From Rhizobium sp. Root708 (GTDB lineage: Bacteria; Pseudomonadota; Alphaproteobacteria; Rhizobiales; Rhizobiaceae), in assembly GCF_001429725.1 (NCBI RefSeq), contig NZ_LMHV01000002.1:1-64000 (forward strand): a stretch of DNA of 64,000 nt. Reading direction: 5' to 3'. The notes beneath the pieces were generated by a model. That model searched no databases. It worked only from the letters and a program-made list of their open reading frames with translations, and had not been told where the DNA came from. The position numbers and the translations under genes are program-made. Below are positions 17,555-27,570 of the stretch, piece by piece (the stretch's first letter is position 1; the number at the start of each line of letters is the position of its first letter).

Positions 17555-19264
17555 TTACAGGGACCGTGGTTGAGGCTCGTGGCAGAGCTCAATAACGCGC
17601 AGCTCACTCACAGCCTCGGGCAGCCGATGCGCAATGATGATCAATGCCGTCGCCTTTAGCCGATTGCGTAGCAATGCAAAAATCGCGGTCTCCGACGCCG
17701 GATCGAGTGCACTGGTTGCCTCGTCGAGGACCGCCCAATCCGGTTTGTGTAGTAAAATCCTCGCTATCGCGAGTCTTTGGAGTTCTCCACCGGAGAGCTG
17801 GTCGAGCTTCCCATTGACGCATACCTTCTCACCTTGGCTATCGAGCACATGGCCAAGGCCGACGGCGCGTATGGCATCCTCGATTGCCGCATTATCAAAG
17901 CGGCCGCGTGGCGCAGGATAAGCTGCGGCGTCTATGATATCGCCCTCGGGGATGTATGCCTTCTGCGGGACGAAGCTCCAGCTGCCATCGGGCTTCGTTA
18001 TCTGCCCGCTGCCGTGTTGCCACAGGCCCGCAATCGCTTTGGTCAGCGTTGTCTTGCCAATACCTGATGGCCCCTGCAGCGCGACCGTCTCACCCGGCGA
18101 TATGCTCAGGTCAGAAACCGACAACAAACGGCGACCGGCCGGCGTTTGCAGTGTCAGGTCCACAAGCTGGAAGGACTGGCCGGCACGGGAAGTCCGTAGA
18201 TCATTGCTGCGGAGTGCCGTCGCAGTCCGCGCAGCCTGGATGAAGTGATCAAGGCGCGACGAGGTGGCGACAAGCTCCGAAAGGTCGCGATAGGAAAAGA
18301 TGATCCAGGAGAGCGACGTGACAACGTTCGAAAAGGCCATCGCGAGTTGCATCAAACCACCGAAAGCGACGTGACCGGCAATATAGCCGGGCAGAGCGAC
18401 GAACAACGGTATCCGCAACACCGTGTGCTGAAACGGGAAGGTGAACGTGCCGAGAATAAGTTCCCGCCGCATCAGCCTCCGCCAGTTCTGCGCCACGGCG
18501 GCAAAACGGTTCCGGAAGATCAGCTTCTCCGCCTCTTCGCCATCGGCGAGCGCCACTTCGTCACTCGCAGTGCGCCATCTCGCTATGGAGAAGCGAAAGT
18601 CCGCCTCCCTCCGCTGCTGCTCGGACAGCAATCGCTTCAGCGGCCGGCCAAGCAAGTGGGTGATCCCGGTGGACAGTGCGACATAGATGAAGGCCGCCCA
18701 GATCATGTATCGGGGAATGTCCACATCGATGCCGATGAACCCGAGCGACAGCGGGAAATTCGACAATCCCCAAAGAAGCGCCAGGTAGGAGAACAGGCCG
18801 ACGACGCGGCCGATGAGATCCAGAGCCTCACCTAGTATCCGGGTGACGAATATCCGGCAGTCGTCGGCAATCCGCTGGTCCGGATTGTCGATCCGGCTAT
18901 TTACGGCATTGGCCATATGCCAGTGGGCCTTGTGAGCCGTCCAGAGGTCGATCGCATGATCCGTCAGCGACTTCCGCCAAAGGATTTCCAGCATTTTGCG
19001 AAGGTAATTGGCCGCGAGCCCTCGGACAGAGTTCACAGCGATGATGAGTGCGAAAATACCGATCTGGCGGCCGATCTCCGGTCCATCAACCTTCTGGATC
19101 GCCGAATAGAATTCACCGGTCCACTGGACCAGGCGGACGCCCGTGTAGACCGCGCCGAGTTCCAAGGCGATGACAACCGCGAGAAGTAGCAGCTGAGACC
19201 GTCCGCCCGGCGCACGCGCGCAGATGGCGAGAAGTCTGCCGAATTGTTCAAGAACGTGAAGCAT
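17555..19264 (-). CDS. SbmA/BacA-YddA-type ABC transporter (fused membrane and ATPase domains)
   Basis: About 569 residues: an N-terminal membrane domain of the SbmA/BacA type with 5-6 helices and the NPDQRIADD motif at 127-135, then an ABC ATPase domain (Walker A GPSGIGKTT at 398-406, signature LSGGELQRLAIAR, Walker B WAVLDEATSALD). Relatives are E. coli YddA, mycobacterial Rv1819c (a multi-solute/B12 importer) and ABCD proteins. It sits between the heme receptor and the HmuS-like gene where an HmuTUV importer would be expected. The frame opens at a TTG at 19297; the ATG at 19264 is preferred. Substrate inferred from context only. Confidence 0.85.
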   Translation of the reverse strand: MLHVLEQFGRLLAICARAPGGRSQLLLLAVVIALELGAVYTGVRLVQWTGEFYSAIQKVDGPEIGRQIGIFALIIAVNSVRGLAANYLRKMLEILWRKSLTDHAIDLWTAHKAHWHMANAVNSRIDNPDQRIADDCRIFVTRILGEALDLIGRVVGLFSYLALLWGLSNFPLSLGFIGIDVDIPRYMIWAAFIYVALSTGITHLLGRPLKRLLSEQQRREADFRFSIARWRTASDEVALADGEEAEKLIFRNRFAAVAQNWRRLMRRELILGTFTFPFQHTVLRIPLFVALPGYIAGHVAFGGLMQLAMAFSNVVTSLSWIIFSYRDLSELVATSSRLDHFIQAARTATALRSNDLRTSRAGQSFQLVDLTLQTPAGRRLLSVSDLSISPGETVALQGPSGIGKTTLTKAIAGLWQHGSGQITKPDGSWSFVPQKAYIPEGDIIDAAAYPAPRGRFDNAAIEDAIRAVGLGHVLDSQGEKVCVNGKLDQLSGGELQRLAIARILLHKPDWAVLDEATSALDPASETAIFALLRNRLKATALIIIAHRLPEAVSELRVIELCHEPQPRSL

Positions 19265-19327
19265 TGAAAGTACCCAGTGAAAGGGAATGCGGGCCAAGCA
19301 GCCCGCATGGCGTCATCAGCGGATCAA

Positions 19328-21646
19328 TCAGAACTTGACCGTTGCTCCGATCTTGAACACGCGTCCGGGTCCAGTCTGCAGTTCCAGCGGGTTGACGTTG
19401 GCGGTCGCTGTCGATGGCGCGACGCTGCCATACTCGGTGACGCTGCTCGGGAAGTAGCGGCGATTGAAGATGTTTTCGATCCCTGCCGTCAGCTCGAAGT
19501 TTTCACGTGGCGTCCACTTCGCATAGGTGTCGAAGACCGCGTAGCCGGCAGGCATGAAGTTCGTAGCGACTGCGTTTTCAGTGCGGCCGGCCGCGAAATT
19601 GCCGAACACCTCGAATTGCAGATTGTAATCGGGAAGAACATGCTTGAGCCCGATGACCGCGTTGACCGGCATCGCTCCATTGAAGGCGGTCGTTGCGGCC
19701 GTTTCCGAGACCTGCTGACGTCCCCTGCTCCACGATACGCTGCCCGATAGCGTGGTGTCGGTCATGATCTCGTATTCCCCGCCGAACTCGAGCCCCCACA
19801 GATGCACATCCTCCACGTTGTCCGATGTATAACCCAACACTGGAACGCCAGCGGAGTTGGTCAGCGTCACGGGCTGGAGACTGCGGATGAAGTTCTTGTA
19901 GTCGGAATAGAAAGCCGCCACTGTGAAGTAGCCCTTGTCCAGTTCACCCCGGAAGCCGATCTCGTAGCTCTCGACGGACTCGGGCTTGAGATTGGGGTTC
20001 GGAATGATCGACGATCCGGAGAATGGATCGTCGCTCGACTGGAAGAGCTGCGCGGAGGTCGGCATCTTGAAGCCTTCGCCATAGCTCGCATAGACGGAAT
20101 AGGTATCGGTCAGCTTGTAGATCGCGCCTGCGCGCTTGATCAGTTCGAGGTTGTCCTGCTGTCCAGGACGGTAGCCCGGAAGGCCCGGATAGCTCGCATC
20201 GCCCGTCGGGTCGATCGAATAGTAGGCAAGCCGAACACCAGGCGTCAGCGTCAGCCTATCGTCAAGCAGAGAAATCTCGTCCTGAAGATAGAAGTCCGCG
20301 CGTTCGGTCGTCACGCGTGGGAAGCTGAAACCCTGGTTGATAGCCGTCGTTGTGGTGTTGGTCAGAGAGTTGTAGCTGGTGTTGATGCCGGCGTAATCAC
20401 CCTTGCTGCGATCGCCGTCGAAACCATAGGTCAGCGTGTGATTGCTATCGCCGAGATCGAAGGATGACTGCATCTGGATATCGAGCTCCAGGAAGTCTTC
20501 GGAATAATCGCGATACTGATTTTGCAGCTGGTAGCGGTTCGAGTAGATCCGCCGCTGATTGCTATCGGTCTTTCGGCCCTGCTCGGAATAGGAGAGCTTC
20601 CAGTTGATGCTGTCCAGCCAAGAAGCACCGACCTGCCAATCATGCTCCAGCGCAATCCGCCGGCGGCTCATATCAAGGTCGCGGTTGTAGTAGTCGCTGT
20701 TGTAAGCAGTCGTTGTTGGGATGCCGGTCGCCGACGCTCCAGAGTCATAAAGTTGCAGGATGTCCGTGTCGCGCCCGAACAGCTCGCCGGTGAGCTTGAT
20801 GGTGTTCTCTCCGTCGGGCGTCCAGACGATCTTGCCGAGCGCATTGTTGACGGTATTGTCCGCCGGGAACAGTTGATCGCAGGTGAAATTTCGACGTGAG
20901 CATCCCCAGACGCCGCCATCGGCCCGGGCATTGCTCAAACGCGCCTCGTGTCCCGACGTCTGCCCATAGCTGCCGAGCACCTCGACATCGCCGAAGTCGT
21001 AAGCGCCGGTGACCTGCTTGCGCCAGCTTCGGTCGAAGCTGTCAAAATCGGTCTTGACCTGCAGCGCCCAGGGCTTGCTGGGATCAGTGAGAAGATCGGA
21101 TGGATCCAGCGTCTGGAACATGACGGCGCCGCCGACGGCGTCGGCGCCCCACAGAACCGAGTTCGGCCCTTTCACGATCTCGACGGCACGGAAGTTGCTC
21201 ATGTCGAAGAAGTCGCGGCTTCCATCGGTGATCCGCTCCTGAACACGCGAGCCGTCAACGGTGAGCTGGACGCGGTTGCCGCTCATCCCGCGGATGCTGA
21301 AGCTGTTGAGCTGCCCCCAGGGATTGGTGATCGATGTCGTCCGGTCGACGGTGACGCCGGGTTCGTGGCGCACCAGATCCTGCATGTCACGGACGTCGTG
21401 ATCTTCGAGCTCTTCGCGGGTAATTACAGAAATCGACTGCGGAACATCGAGCACACGCTTGGTCTTGCGTGTCGACAGGATCACGATCTTATCGAGGACC
21501 GTTTCGCCTTCCTTGGGCTCGATAGGTTGCACGTCCTGGCCAAAAGAAACATTAGCCGACGTAAGAACTGAAATGACAGCCAACGCCGTCATACTATTGA
21601 AAATATGATATAAGTTACGCTTTTCTTTACGCGCCCCGAAAACCAT
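19328..21646 (-). CDS. TonB-dependent heme/hemoglobin-type receptor
   Basis: A 772-residue outer-membrane receptor. Leader ends near residue 36 (VSFGQ). A TonB box-like segment (ETVLDKIVI) precedes the plug (LDVPQSISVITREELED; VEIVKGPNSVLWGADAVGG) and the barrel ends in KIGATVKF. A segment GEGFKMPTSAQLF followed by IPNPNLKPESVESYEIGF matches the FRAP/NPNL-type region of heme and hemoglobin receptors. No STN domain is present, so it does not signal through a FecIR pair. It is the first gene of a four-gene operon and has an IRO-type box 56 bases upstream. Confidence 0.88.
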   Translation of the reverse strand: MVFGARKEKRNLYHIFNSMTALAVISVLTSANVSFGQDVQPIEPKEGETVLDKIVILSTRKTKRVLDVPQSISVITREELEDHDVRDMQDLVRHEPGVTVDRTTSITNPWGQLNSFSIRGMSGNRVQLTVDGSRVQERITDGSRDFFDMSNFRAVEIVKGPNSVLWGADAVGGAVMFQTLDPSDLLTDPSKPWALQVKTDFDSFDRSWRKQVTGAYDFGDVEVLGSYGQTSGHEARLSNARADGGVWGCSRRNFTCDQLFPADNTVNNALGKIVWTPDGENTIKLTGELFGRDTDILQLYDSGASATGIPTTTAYNSDYYNRDLDMSRRRIALEHDWQVGASWLDSINWKLSYSEQGRKTDSNQRRIYSNRYQLQNQYRDYSEDFLELDIQMQSSFDLGDSNHTLTYGFDGDRSKGDYAGINTSYNSLTNTTTTAINQGFSFPRVTTERADFYLQDEISLLDDRLTLTPGVRLAYYSIDPTGDASYPGLPGYRPGQQDNLELIKRAGAIYKLTDTYSVYASYGEGFKMPTSAQLFQSSDDPFSGSSIIPNPNLKPESVESYEIGFRGELDKGYFTVAAFYSDYKNFIRSLQPVTLTNSAGVPVLGYTSDNVEDVHLWGLEFGGEYEIMTDTTLSGSVSWSRGRQQVSETAATTAFNGAMPVNAVIGLKHVLPDYNLQFEVFGNFAAGRTENAVATNFMPAGYAVFDTYAKWTPRENFELTAGIENIFNRRYFPSSVTEYGSVAPSTATANVNPLELQTGPGRVFKIGATVKF

Positions 21647-22470
21647 CTGCCGTTGTTTCCCCCGAAACCAAATTCAGTTGCGGAGGAAGCGCTATAAAAC
21701 ATGATGAAAAGAATCAAGTTAAAATGTGGCATAATTGGGACTGTTGGAACGCCTTCGGCGCAGACCGATACACCTCCAACTTGCATCAAGAAGATGGTCC
21801 ACAAAGAAAGCCAGCAGAATGATAAACGCGTCGCTCTGCGCCTTGATAAGACATAGTTAGCTTGGACGGATCGGGCTCTCCCATGGCCTCGATCACGGTC
21901 GATAACAGGGACCATTTTGGACTCGCAAGCATCGACGTCGAACAGCTTCGGCGCACTTCCCTAATACGGGGAAACCGTGCAGCGCGAGGAAAATGTGCCG
22001 CTGTCGGCAAACATGACCCGACCTGCCAGCTCCGCTAGCCAATTAGCAGACAGGGACAAAATCGTTCGACCAATCGCATCACGTTCGGCGCTGGTGGCGG
22101 TATCGACAACAAATGCCGCCGGAGTTCAAAATGGCAAATCATGCTCCCGACGACGGCACCCGACACAACCATAAGCCGGTACAAAAGCGAAAAACTGAGG
22201 CCAGAATAGCGATGCAAAAACTAGTATAAAAAAATCATGTTTTAGGCGACGCGGTGATGGCCGGGCTTTCCAAATGTGCCGGTCGCCCTCTCATGATGGC
22301 AGGAAATTGAGCCCAGGCGATGAATTGTGGCCGACTCGATCCACAGCCATGCGGGGGGCGGCTCGGAATAATCGGGTGACGCGGCGATCCCCGCGCGCGC
22401 GGGGCATGACGTTGGACAGCCTCACGTAGATCTAGAAAGAAATCTGACCAATGCTCCGTTCAGAATACTC
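21647..22470. other. 824-base intergenic region upstream of the heme operon
   Basis: The left end holds the iron box and promoter of the heme operon. The remaining 750 bases hold no convincing gene on either strand; short open frames lack ribosome sites and protein-like composition. A perfect 16-base palindrome, CCCCGCGCGCGCGGGG, is at 22389-22404, about 67 bases past the end of the response-regulator gene, and could act as a weak terminator although no T-run follows. Confidence 0.4.
21702..21716. promoter_or_regulatory. IRO-type iron-responsive box (TGA-N9-TCA)
   Basis: TGATGAAAAGAATCA fits the TGA-N9-TCA palindrome recognised by RirA, the rhizobial iron regulator. It is centred about 63 bases before the ATG of the heme receptor gene, in an AT-rich promoter-like stretch (TTGATT, then TATAGC on the minus strand). 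Iron-replete repression of the whole heme operon is inferred from this. Confidence 0.55.
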
Positions 22471-23094
22471 CTAGTTATCCAGAATAGCTGCGATTCTGAC
22501 CAGATCGGCGACCGACGACGCGCGCATCTTGCGCATCATATGACCTCGATGCAGTTTCACTGTTGCCTCAGCAAGATGAACGTCGGCGGCAATCTGCTTG
22601 TTGAGCTTACCGGCCACCACCATTGTCATTATCTGCCGCTCACGCTCGGTAAGTTTGGAATATCTCAGGTGCAGCGCCGCCGACTGATTTGCCTCTTCGC
22701 GTCGAGCATTGTCACTTGCCAACGCACGGTTCACCGCTTCCAGTAGGTCCTGCTCGCGCACAGGCTTGGTAAGAACATCGATGGCGCCGGCCTTCATCGC
22801 ACGGACGGCCATTGCAACATCGACATGGGCGCTGATCAGCACCACGGATCGTGGATGCCGACTTTTCGCGAGCGCCTCTTGAAACTCCAGGCCGCTCTGG
22901 CCCGGTAGGCGGATGTCGAGAACAATACAGCCCGCACGATCAGGGTCGTCCACAGCAAGAAACTCGCTCACCGAACCATGGGTTTCTGCAATCAGCCCCA
23001 CCGATTCGAACAGGCCTTTCAAGGCATCGCGGACGCTTTCATCGTCATCGATGACGATGACGGTCGGCTGCCCTCGTTTGCGGTCATCGATCAT
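22471..23094 (-). CDS. FixJ/NarL-type response regulator
   Basis: A 207-residue protein: receiver domain (VIVIDDDES at 13-20, phosphoacceptor Asp60 in VLDIRLPG, Lys in VLTKPV) and a LuxR-type helix-turn-helix (LTERERQIMTMVVAGKLNKQIA, then EATVKLHRGHMMRKM). Regulators of this form are activated by a partner kinase and bind promoter DNA. The ATG at 23094 overlaps the end of the upstream kinase gene by 11 bases, so the pair is co-translated. The longer frame to 23259 lies inside the kinase gene and is rejected. Confidence 0.9.
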   Translation of the reverse strand: MIDDRKRGQPTVIVIDDDESVRDALKGLFESVGLIAETHGSVSEFLAVDDPDRAGCIVLDIRLPGQSGLEFQEALAKSRHPRSVVLISAHVDVAMAVRAMKAGAIDVLTKPVREQDLLEAVNRALASDNARREEANQSAALHLRYSKLTERERQIMTMVVAGKLNKQIAADVHLAEATVKLHRGHMMRKMRASSVADLVRIAAILDN

Positions 23095-24994
23095 AGTCGG
23101 GCACGCCCTCCACCGTTGGCAAGATGAAACTGAACTCGCTGCCAACACGACGGTCTCGCGCCGAAATCCAGATCCGGCCGCCGTGGGCATCAACGATCGA
23201 ACGGCATATCGAGAGCCCCATCCCGATGCCATCGGTTTTCGTGCTGTAGAATGCTTCAAACAGGCGATCCACCTCCCCGGCAGAGACGCCCCGACCCGTG
23301 TCCGACACGCTCACTTTTACAAGACGCGGTTCATCCACAGCGCAACTGATATCAATACGTCTTTCTCTTGAAGAAGCGGTCATTGCTTCGGCACTATTCA
23401 TAACCAGGTTAAGCACAACCTGCTGTATCTGCGTTCGATCACCAAGGATTGCGACAGGGAGATCCGGCATATTCAGATTGACGTCAATTGCACGCTTTTG
23501 AAGCTCCGCTCGCAGCAGAGCGAGAACGTCGCGCACCGCGGAAGTCAACTCGGTCCGCTCGATCTTTGCGGGGAGTTTTTGAGCCATTGCTTTAATACTG
23601 GCCACTATGTCTCCGGCGCGATGGCCATCTTTCACAATTCTTTCCGCCGCCAGCCGTGCCTGTTCCAAATCGGTGTTGCCGGGCTGCAGCCAGCGCAGGC
23701 ACGTACCGGCATTTGTGACAATCGCCATCAATGGCTGGTTGACCTCATGGGCAATCGATACCGCAAGTTCACCCGCAGCTGTCAATCGCGTGACGTGGGC
23801 AAGGTCGCTCTGGCTCTGCCGCAACGATTCTTCCGCCCGTTTGCGGTCCTCGATATCGACGACCACGCCATACCACCTGACGACATTTCCATCGGAATCC
23901 ATCAGCGGGTTCTGTCGGAGATTGAACCACCGGTATTCGCCGTCAGCGCGTCTGATCCGCGCATCAACAGGGCGGCCGCGTTTCGACCGGAGTATCTCCT
24001 CCCACGAGGTCCGCATTAGCTCGACGTCATCCGGGTGGAACATTCGATAGAAGCCAAATCCGACGATCTCGTCGAAGGGCAACCCAACGAAATCGATGAG
24101 GTTCTGATTCCAGTATTCCAGGGCCCCATCAGGCGTGCAGGACCAGGCCATGGCGGGTATCGTGTTGACGATGAGATGGAGCTTACGCTCGCTTTCCCGC
24201 AAAGCCGCTTCGCCTTCCCGAAGCGCGTCCTCGGCACTTTGGAGGTCATCAATGTCTATGTTGACGCCAAACCAGCGCTCCGCGCCATTCGCATCGATCA
24301 GCTTGCGCCCCGAAAAATAAAACCACCGGTAATTTCCGTCCGCGCCGCGAATACGCCCCTTCAAAAGAGTACGGTCAGAGTGCGCGAGATCGCGTTTCCA
24401 GATGTCGACCATGCCAGGAACATCATCCGGGTGATACAGATCGAGAAAGCCCCAGCCGAGGACCTTCTCGGCCGGGAGGCCGGCATATTCCAGCCAACTC
24501 TGATTGACGAAATCAGCAGTACCGTCTGGGCGGGCCGACCAGACGAGCACGGGCAGCGAATTGATGATCAGGCTCAGGTTTTCTTCACTTGCAGCAAGTG
24601 CCGCCTTTGTTGCCTGCAAGGCGTCTTCGGCCTGCTTTCGGTCCTCTATATCAAGAACCACGCCATACCACCTCTCGACATTGCCTTCGGCATCCAGCCG
24701 CGGCTTCTGTCGAAGCGTGCACCAGCGATATTGACCATCTTCCCGCCGAATCCTGCCAACGACCTCTCGGGCGGTGCGAGACGCCATGATGGCATGCCAT
24801 TCCGAAGCAAGACGCGCGGTGTCGTCGGGATGGAAAATCTGGTAAAATCCCACGCCGGAAATTGCATCCAGTGGGCCCCCGATAAACTCGAGAAAGTGCT
24901 GGTTGGCGAAATCCAGCATTCCATCAGACGTCGCGGACCAAACCATCGCGGGTATCAGATCGACAATGGGATCGGCTTCTGGTCTTCTATCCAC
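23084..24994 (-). CDS. triple-PAS hybrid-free sensor histidine kinase
   Basis: A 636-residue kinase. Three PAS/PAC units lie at about 8-122, 138-255 and 270-388, each with the FHPDD-type loop and a WYGVVxDIEDRK-type PAC end. Then come HisKA (LTAAGELAVSIAHEVNQPL, phospho-His416) and a HATPase domain (N-box VVLNLVMNSAEAM, GIGMGLSICRSIVDAHGGRIW). No membrane segment is seen, so it is a soluble sensor; the PAS units may bind a small ligand or cofactor. Start is GTG at 24994 with GGAG seven bases upstream. The signal is unknown, but the divergent hydrolase cluster suggests a small organic compound. Confidence 0.9.
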   Translation of the reverse strand: MDRRPEADPIVDLIPAMVWSATSDGMLDFANQHFLEFIGGPLDAISGVGFYQIFHPDDTARLASEWHAIMASRTAREVVGRIRREDGQYRWCTLRQKPRLDAEGNVERWYGVVLDIEDRKQAEDALQATKAALAASEENLSLIINSLPVLVWSARPDGTADFVNQSWLEYAGLPAEKVLGWGFLDLYHPDDVPGMVDIWKRDLAHSDRTLLKGRIRGADGNYRWFYFSGRKLIDANGAERWFGVNIDIDDLQSAEDALREGEAALRESERKLHLIVNTIPAMAWSCTPDGALEYWNQNLIDFVGLPFDEIVGFGFYRMFHPDDVELMRTSWEEILRSKRGRPVDARIRRADGEYRWFNLRQNPLMDSDGNVVRWYGVVVDIEDRKRAEESLRQSQSDLAHVTRLTAAGELAVSIAHEVNQPLMAIVTNAGTCLRWLQPGNTDLEQARLAAERIVKDGHRAGDIVASIKAMAQKLPAKIERTELTSAVRDVLALLRAELQKRAIDVNLNMPDLPVAILGDRTQIQQVVLNLVMNSAEAMTASSRERRIDISCAVDEPRLVKVSVSDTGRGVSAGEVDRLFEAFYSTKTDGIGMGLSICRSIVDAHGGRIWISARDRRVGSEFSFILPTVEGVPDYDR

Positions 24995-25393
24995 ACCATG
25001 CTCCGCGCAGAGTTTGCGGCATCCAAGATGCCGATGCCTCGAGAGAAATTCCTACGTGATTTCTATGAGTTACGTAAGAACTAATCGATATACCAAGGTC
25101 TATGGCTGCAATGCCATGGTCTAGTTGCATGGGACCAAGATCGCAATTGAGAGCGACCACAATCCGACCTAATCGTTGAACACCGGAAACCCCTGATGAA
25201 GGCCGATCGGCTGAGTGGCTGTACCGGTTAAGGCGAAATCACGTTCATCGAAAACCGGCGTGCCGCGCAGCGATATGTTCACAATCTACAGGCCGATGCC
25301 AAGGCCGCATTTGGCGCGACGGCAGCACCGCATGCAAGAACGGAGCGGTCCATTTGAAGCTAAGTGTTCCATCATTATTATTGGGAGACCATT
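24995..25393. other. divergent promoter region between kinase and hydrolase genes
   Basis: About 400 bases. TTACGTAA at 25070-25077 is a perfect 8-base palindrome; together with TACGT at 25053-25057 it forms a wider TACGT...ACGTA inverted arrangement. It is a candidate site for the FixJ-like regulator controlling both sides. No gene is seen. Confidence 0.4.
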
Positions 25394-26368
25394 ATGCGTA
25401 GTTTGATTTTATGCCTGATGCTGGCAACCGCCACCATGACAACGGCAGCAGTGGTCGGCGCTGTCCCCGCGACAGCCTCGGGAGACGTTCGCAAGGCCCC
25501 GGTTCCCGTCCACTACAGAACCGCAAATATTGAGGGCCTTGATATCTTCTACCGGGAAGCCGGTCCCGTCGATGCTCCGGTTGTTCTGTTTCTGCATGGT
25601 TTTCCGACGTCCTCACACATGTTCCGCAACCTGATCCCGCTGCTTGCGGATCGCTACCACGTCATCGCGCCTGACTATCCGGGCTATGGCCAGAGTGCCG
25701 CTCCCGATCATGACAAATTTGCCTACACGTTTGCCGGAACCGCCAATATCGTCGACAAACTCATGGATCATTTGGCGGTCAAAAGTTACGCGATGTACGT
25801 CATGGATTATGGTGCGCCGGTGGGCTACCGCCTGGCGCTGAAACATCCGGAGCGGGTCAGCGGACTGATCATCCAGAACGGCAACGCCTATGACGAGGGG
25901 CTGAAGGAGTTTTGGGATCCGATCAAGACCTACTGGTCCGACGGATCGGCCAAGAGCCGCGAGGCGCTCAATGGTCTCGTCACGCTCGAAACGACGAAGT
26001 TCCAATATACCGACGGGATGGAGGACGTGTCCCGCATCAGCCCTGACAATTGGGTTCACGATCAGGCACTGTTGGACCGGCCGGGCAACCGCGATATTCA
26101 GCTCGACATGCTGTACGACTACCGCACCAATGTGCCGCTCTATCCAGACTTCCAGAGCTTCTTTCGCGAGCGCAAACCACCCACACTGATCATCTGGGGC
26201 AAGAACGATTACATTTTCCCTGAGGCAGGTGCTCATCCTTACCTCAGGGACCTTCCAAATGCCGAGGTCCATATCCTGAACTCCGGTCATTTCCTGCTCG
26301 AGGAGAAGCTGGATGTCGCGGCACCGCTTATCAACGACTTCCTGGATCGCAACATCGCAAGCAAGTGA
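25394..26368 (+). CDS. exported alpha/beta hydrolase (epoxide hydrolase/dehalogenase-like)
   Basis: A 324-residue protein with a signal peptide ([20 protein letters not shown], cleavage near ATASG). The hydrolase fold shows HGFP (68-71), a nucleophile elbow VMDYGAPVG with Asp138 as nucleophile, and a C-terminal NSGHFLLEE His. An Asp nucleophile is typical of haloalkane dehalogenases and epoxide hydrolases rather than Ser esterases. GGGAGA precedes the ATG. It is a paralogue of the hydrolase at 27571 but is exported to the periplasm. The substrate is unknown. Confidence 0.85.
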   Translation: MRSLILCLMLATATMTTAAVVGAVPATASGDVRKAPVPVHYRTANIEGLDIFYREAGPVDAPVVLFLHGFPTSSHMFRNLIPLLADRYHVIAPDYPGYGQSAAPDHDKFAYTFAGTANIVDKLMDHLAVKSYAMYVMDYGAPVGYRLALKHPERVSGLIIQNGNAYDEGLKEFWDPIKTYWSDGSAKSREALNGLVTLETTKFQYTDGMEDVSRISPDNWVHDQALLDRPGNRDIQLDMLYDYRTNVPLYPDFQSFFRERKPPTLIIWGKNDYIFPEAGAHPYLRDLPNAEVHILNSGHFLLEEKLDVAAPLINDFLDRNIASK

Positions 26369-26462
26369 CTCAGTCGATGGTTGAAGATGCGACCGAGGTT
26401 CCGGCGAGTTAAGGTCGCACCGTTACATAGCAGGGCAAGCACTTGAAGTCCGGAGGCAAACC

Positions 26463-27086
26463 ATGCCGTATCATTTTCTGGAAGTAGCAATCACTCCGAA
26501 TGTGCGGCTGGCACAGGCTGAAATGGGAGCCGATCAAATCTGGTTAGGCGACCATCATCGCGAGTCGGATAGCTTCACCGAAAGTGAGCTTGCCTTCATC
26601 GCTGCGCGCGACAGTTTCTACATGGCATCCGTCTCGGAAACCGGCTGGCCCTACGTGCAACATCGCGGCGGGCCACCGGGTTTCCTCAAGGTGATTGACA
26701 GCAAGACGCTGGCATTCGCGGAGTACAGAGGCAACCGCCAATATATCAGCACCGGAAACTTCGCCGCGAACGACCGAGCCTGTCTGTTTCTGGTCGACTA
26801 CCCACGGCGCGCACGCCTCAAAATCTACATGCGCGTCGAGAAGCTGACACTCGACATCGACCCCGCGTTGACCAGTCTGGTTTTCGACGCCGGGTACCGG
26901 GCAAAGACGGAGCGGATTTTCCGGCTCCGGCTGGAAGCGTTTGATTGGAACTGCCCTCAACATATCACCCCTCGATACACCGAGCGCGAGGTCGAGCAGG
27001 CCGTTACGCCACTGCGTGAACGCTTGGCCCAGCTGGAAGCCGAGAATCTGGCGTTGCGCACCCGCCTCGAAGCGACTGGAGAATAG
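26463..27086 (+). CDS. pyridoxamine-phosphate-oxidase-fold FMN-binding protein
   Basis: A 207-residue protein of the PNPOx-like split-barrel family (residues about 30-160: [48 protein letters not shown]). These proteins usually bind FMN or F420 and reduce small molecules. A C-terminal coiled-coil segment ([24 protein letters not shown]) is added and may dimerise. It lies between the two hydrolase genes in one co-directional run with the DUF1348 gene one base away. The role is likely detoxification or modification of the hydrolase substrate, by context. Confidence 0.85.
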   Translation: MPYHFLEVAITPNVRLAQAEMGADQIWLGDHHRESDSFTESELAFIAARDSFYMASVSETGWPYVQHRGGPPGFLKVIDSKTLAFAEYRGNRQYISTGNFAANDRACLFLVDYPRRARLKIYMRVEKLTLDIDPALTSLVFDAGYRAKTERIFRLRLEAFDWNCPQHITPRYTEREVEQAVTPLRERLAQLEAENLALRTRLEATGE

Positions 27087-27087
27087 C

Positions 27088-27558
27088 ATGGACACCACAA
27101 GAGCACCCCTTCCACCCTTTTCCCTGTCATCGGCAATGGAAAAGGTGCGGCTTGCCGAGGATGGCTGGAACAGTCGCAGCCCCGAAAAGGTGGCGCTGGC
27201 CTATACCCCCGATAGTGAATGGCGCAATCGGTCCGAGTTCGTAAACGGCCGCGAGGCGATCATCGACTTTCTCAGCCGCAAATGGCGGCGCGAGCTTGAG
27301 TACCGGCTGATCAAGGAGCTCTGGGCCTTCGCCGACAATCGCATCGCGGTTCGCTTCGCCTACGAATGGCACGATGACAGCGAGAACTGGTTCCGCTCCT
27401 ACGGCAACGAGAACTGGGAATTCGAAGCCAACGGCTTGATGCGAAAACGCTTCGCCTCCATCAACGACGTTCCGATACAAGAACAGGACCGGCGGTTTCA
27501 CTGGCCGCAGGGTCGCCGCCCGGACGAACATCCTGGTCTCAGCGACTTTGGTTTCTAG
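27088..27558 (+). CDS. DUF1348 / NTF2-like protein
   Basis: A 156-residue protein with the DUF1348 pattern, a NTF2/SnoaL-like cone fold: [40 protein letters not shown], and a C-terminal [18 protein letters not shown]. Function is not known for this family; it is frequently found beside oxidoreductases and hydrolases. The ATG at 27088 is one base after the stop of the preceding gene. The trailing [10 protein letters not shown] is a typical end for the family. Co-transcription with the neighbours is likely. Confidence 0.85.
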   Translation: MDTTRAPLPPFSLSSAMEKVRLAEDGWNSRSPEKVALAYTPDSEWRNRSEFVNGREAIIDFLSRKWRRELEYRLIKELWAFADNRIAVRFAYEWHDDSENWFRSYGNENWEFEANGLMRKRFASINDVPIQEQDRRFHWPQGRRPDEHPGLSDFGF

Positions 27559-27570
27559 GGCGGGCCACAG

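Noticed and set aside
22389..22404. Perfect palindrome CCCCGCGCGCGCGGGG as a strong terminator
   Set aside because: No T-run follows on either strand and it is 67 bases from the gene end; kept only as a note in the gap entry.
24035..25084. 349-codon open frame on the + strand
   Set aside because: Antisense to the PAS domains of the kinase; no protein pattern.
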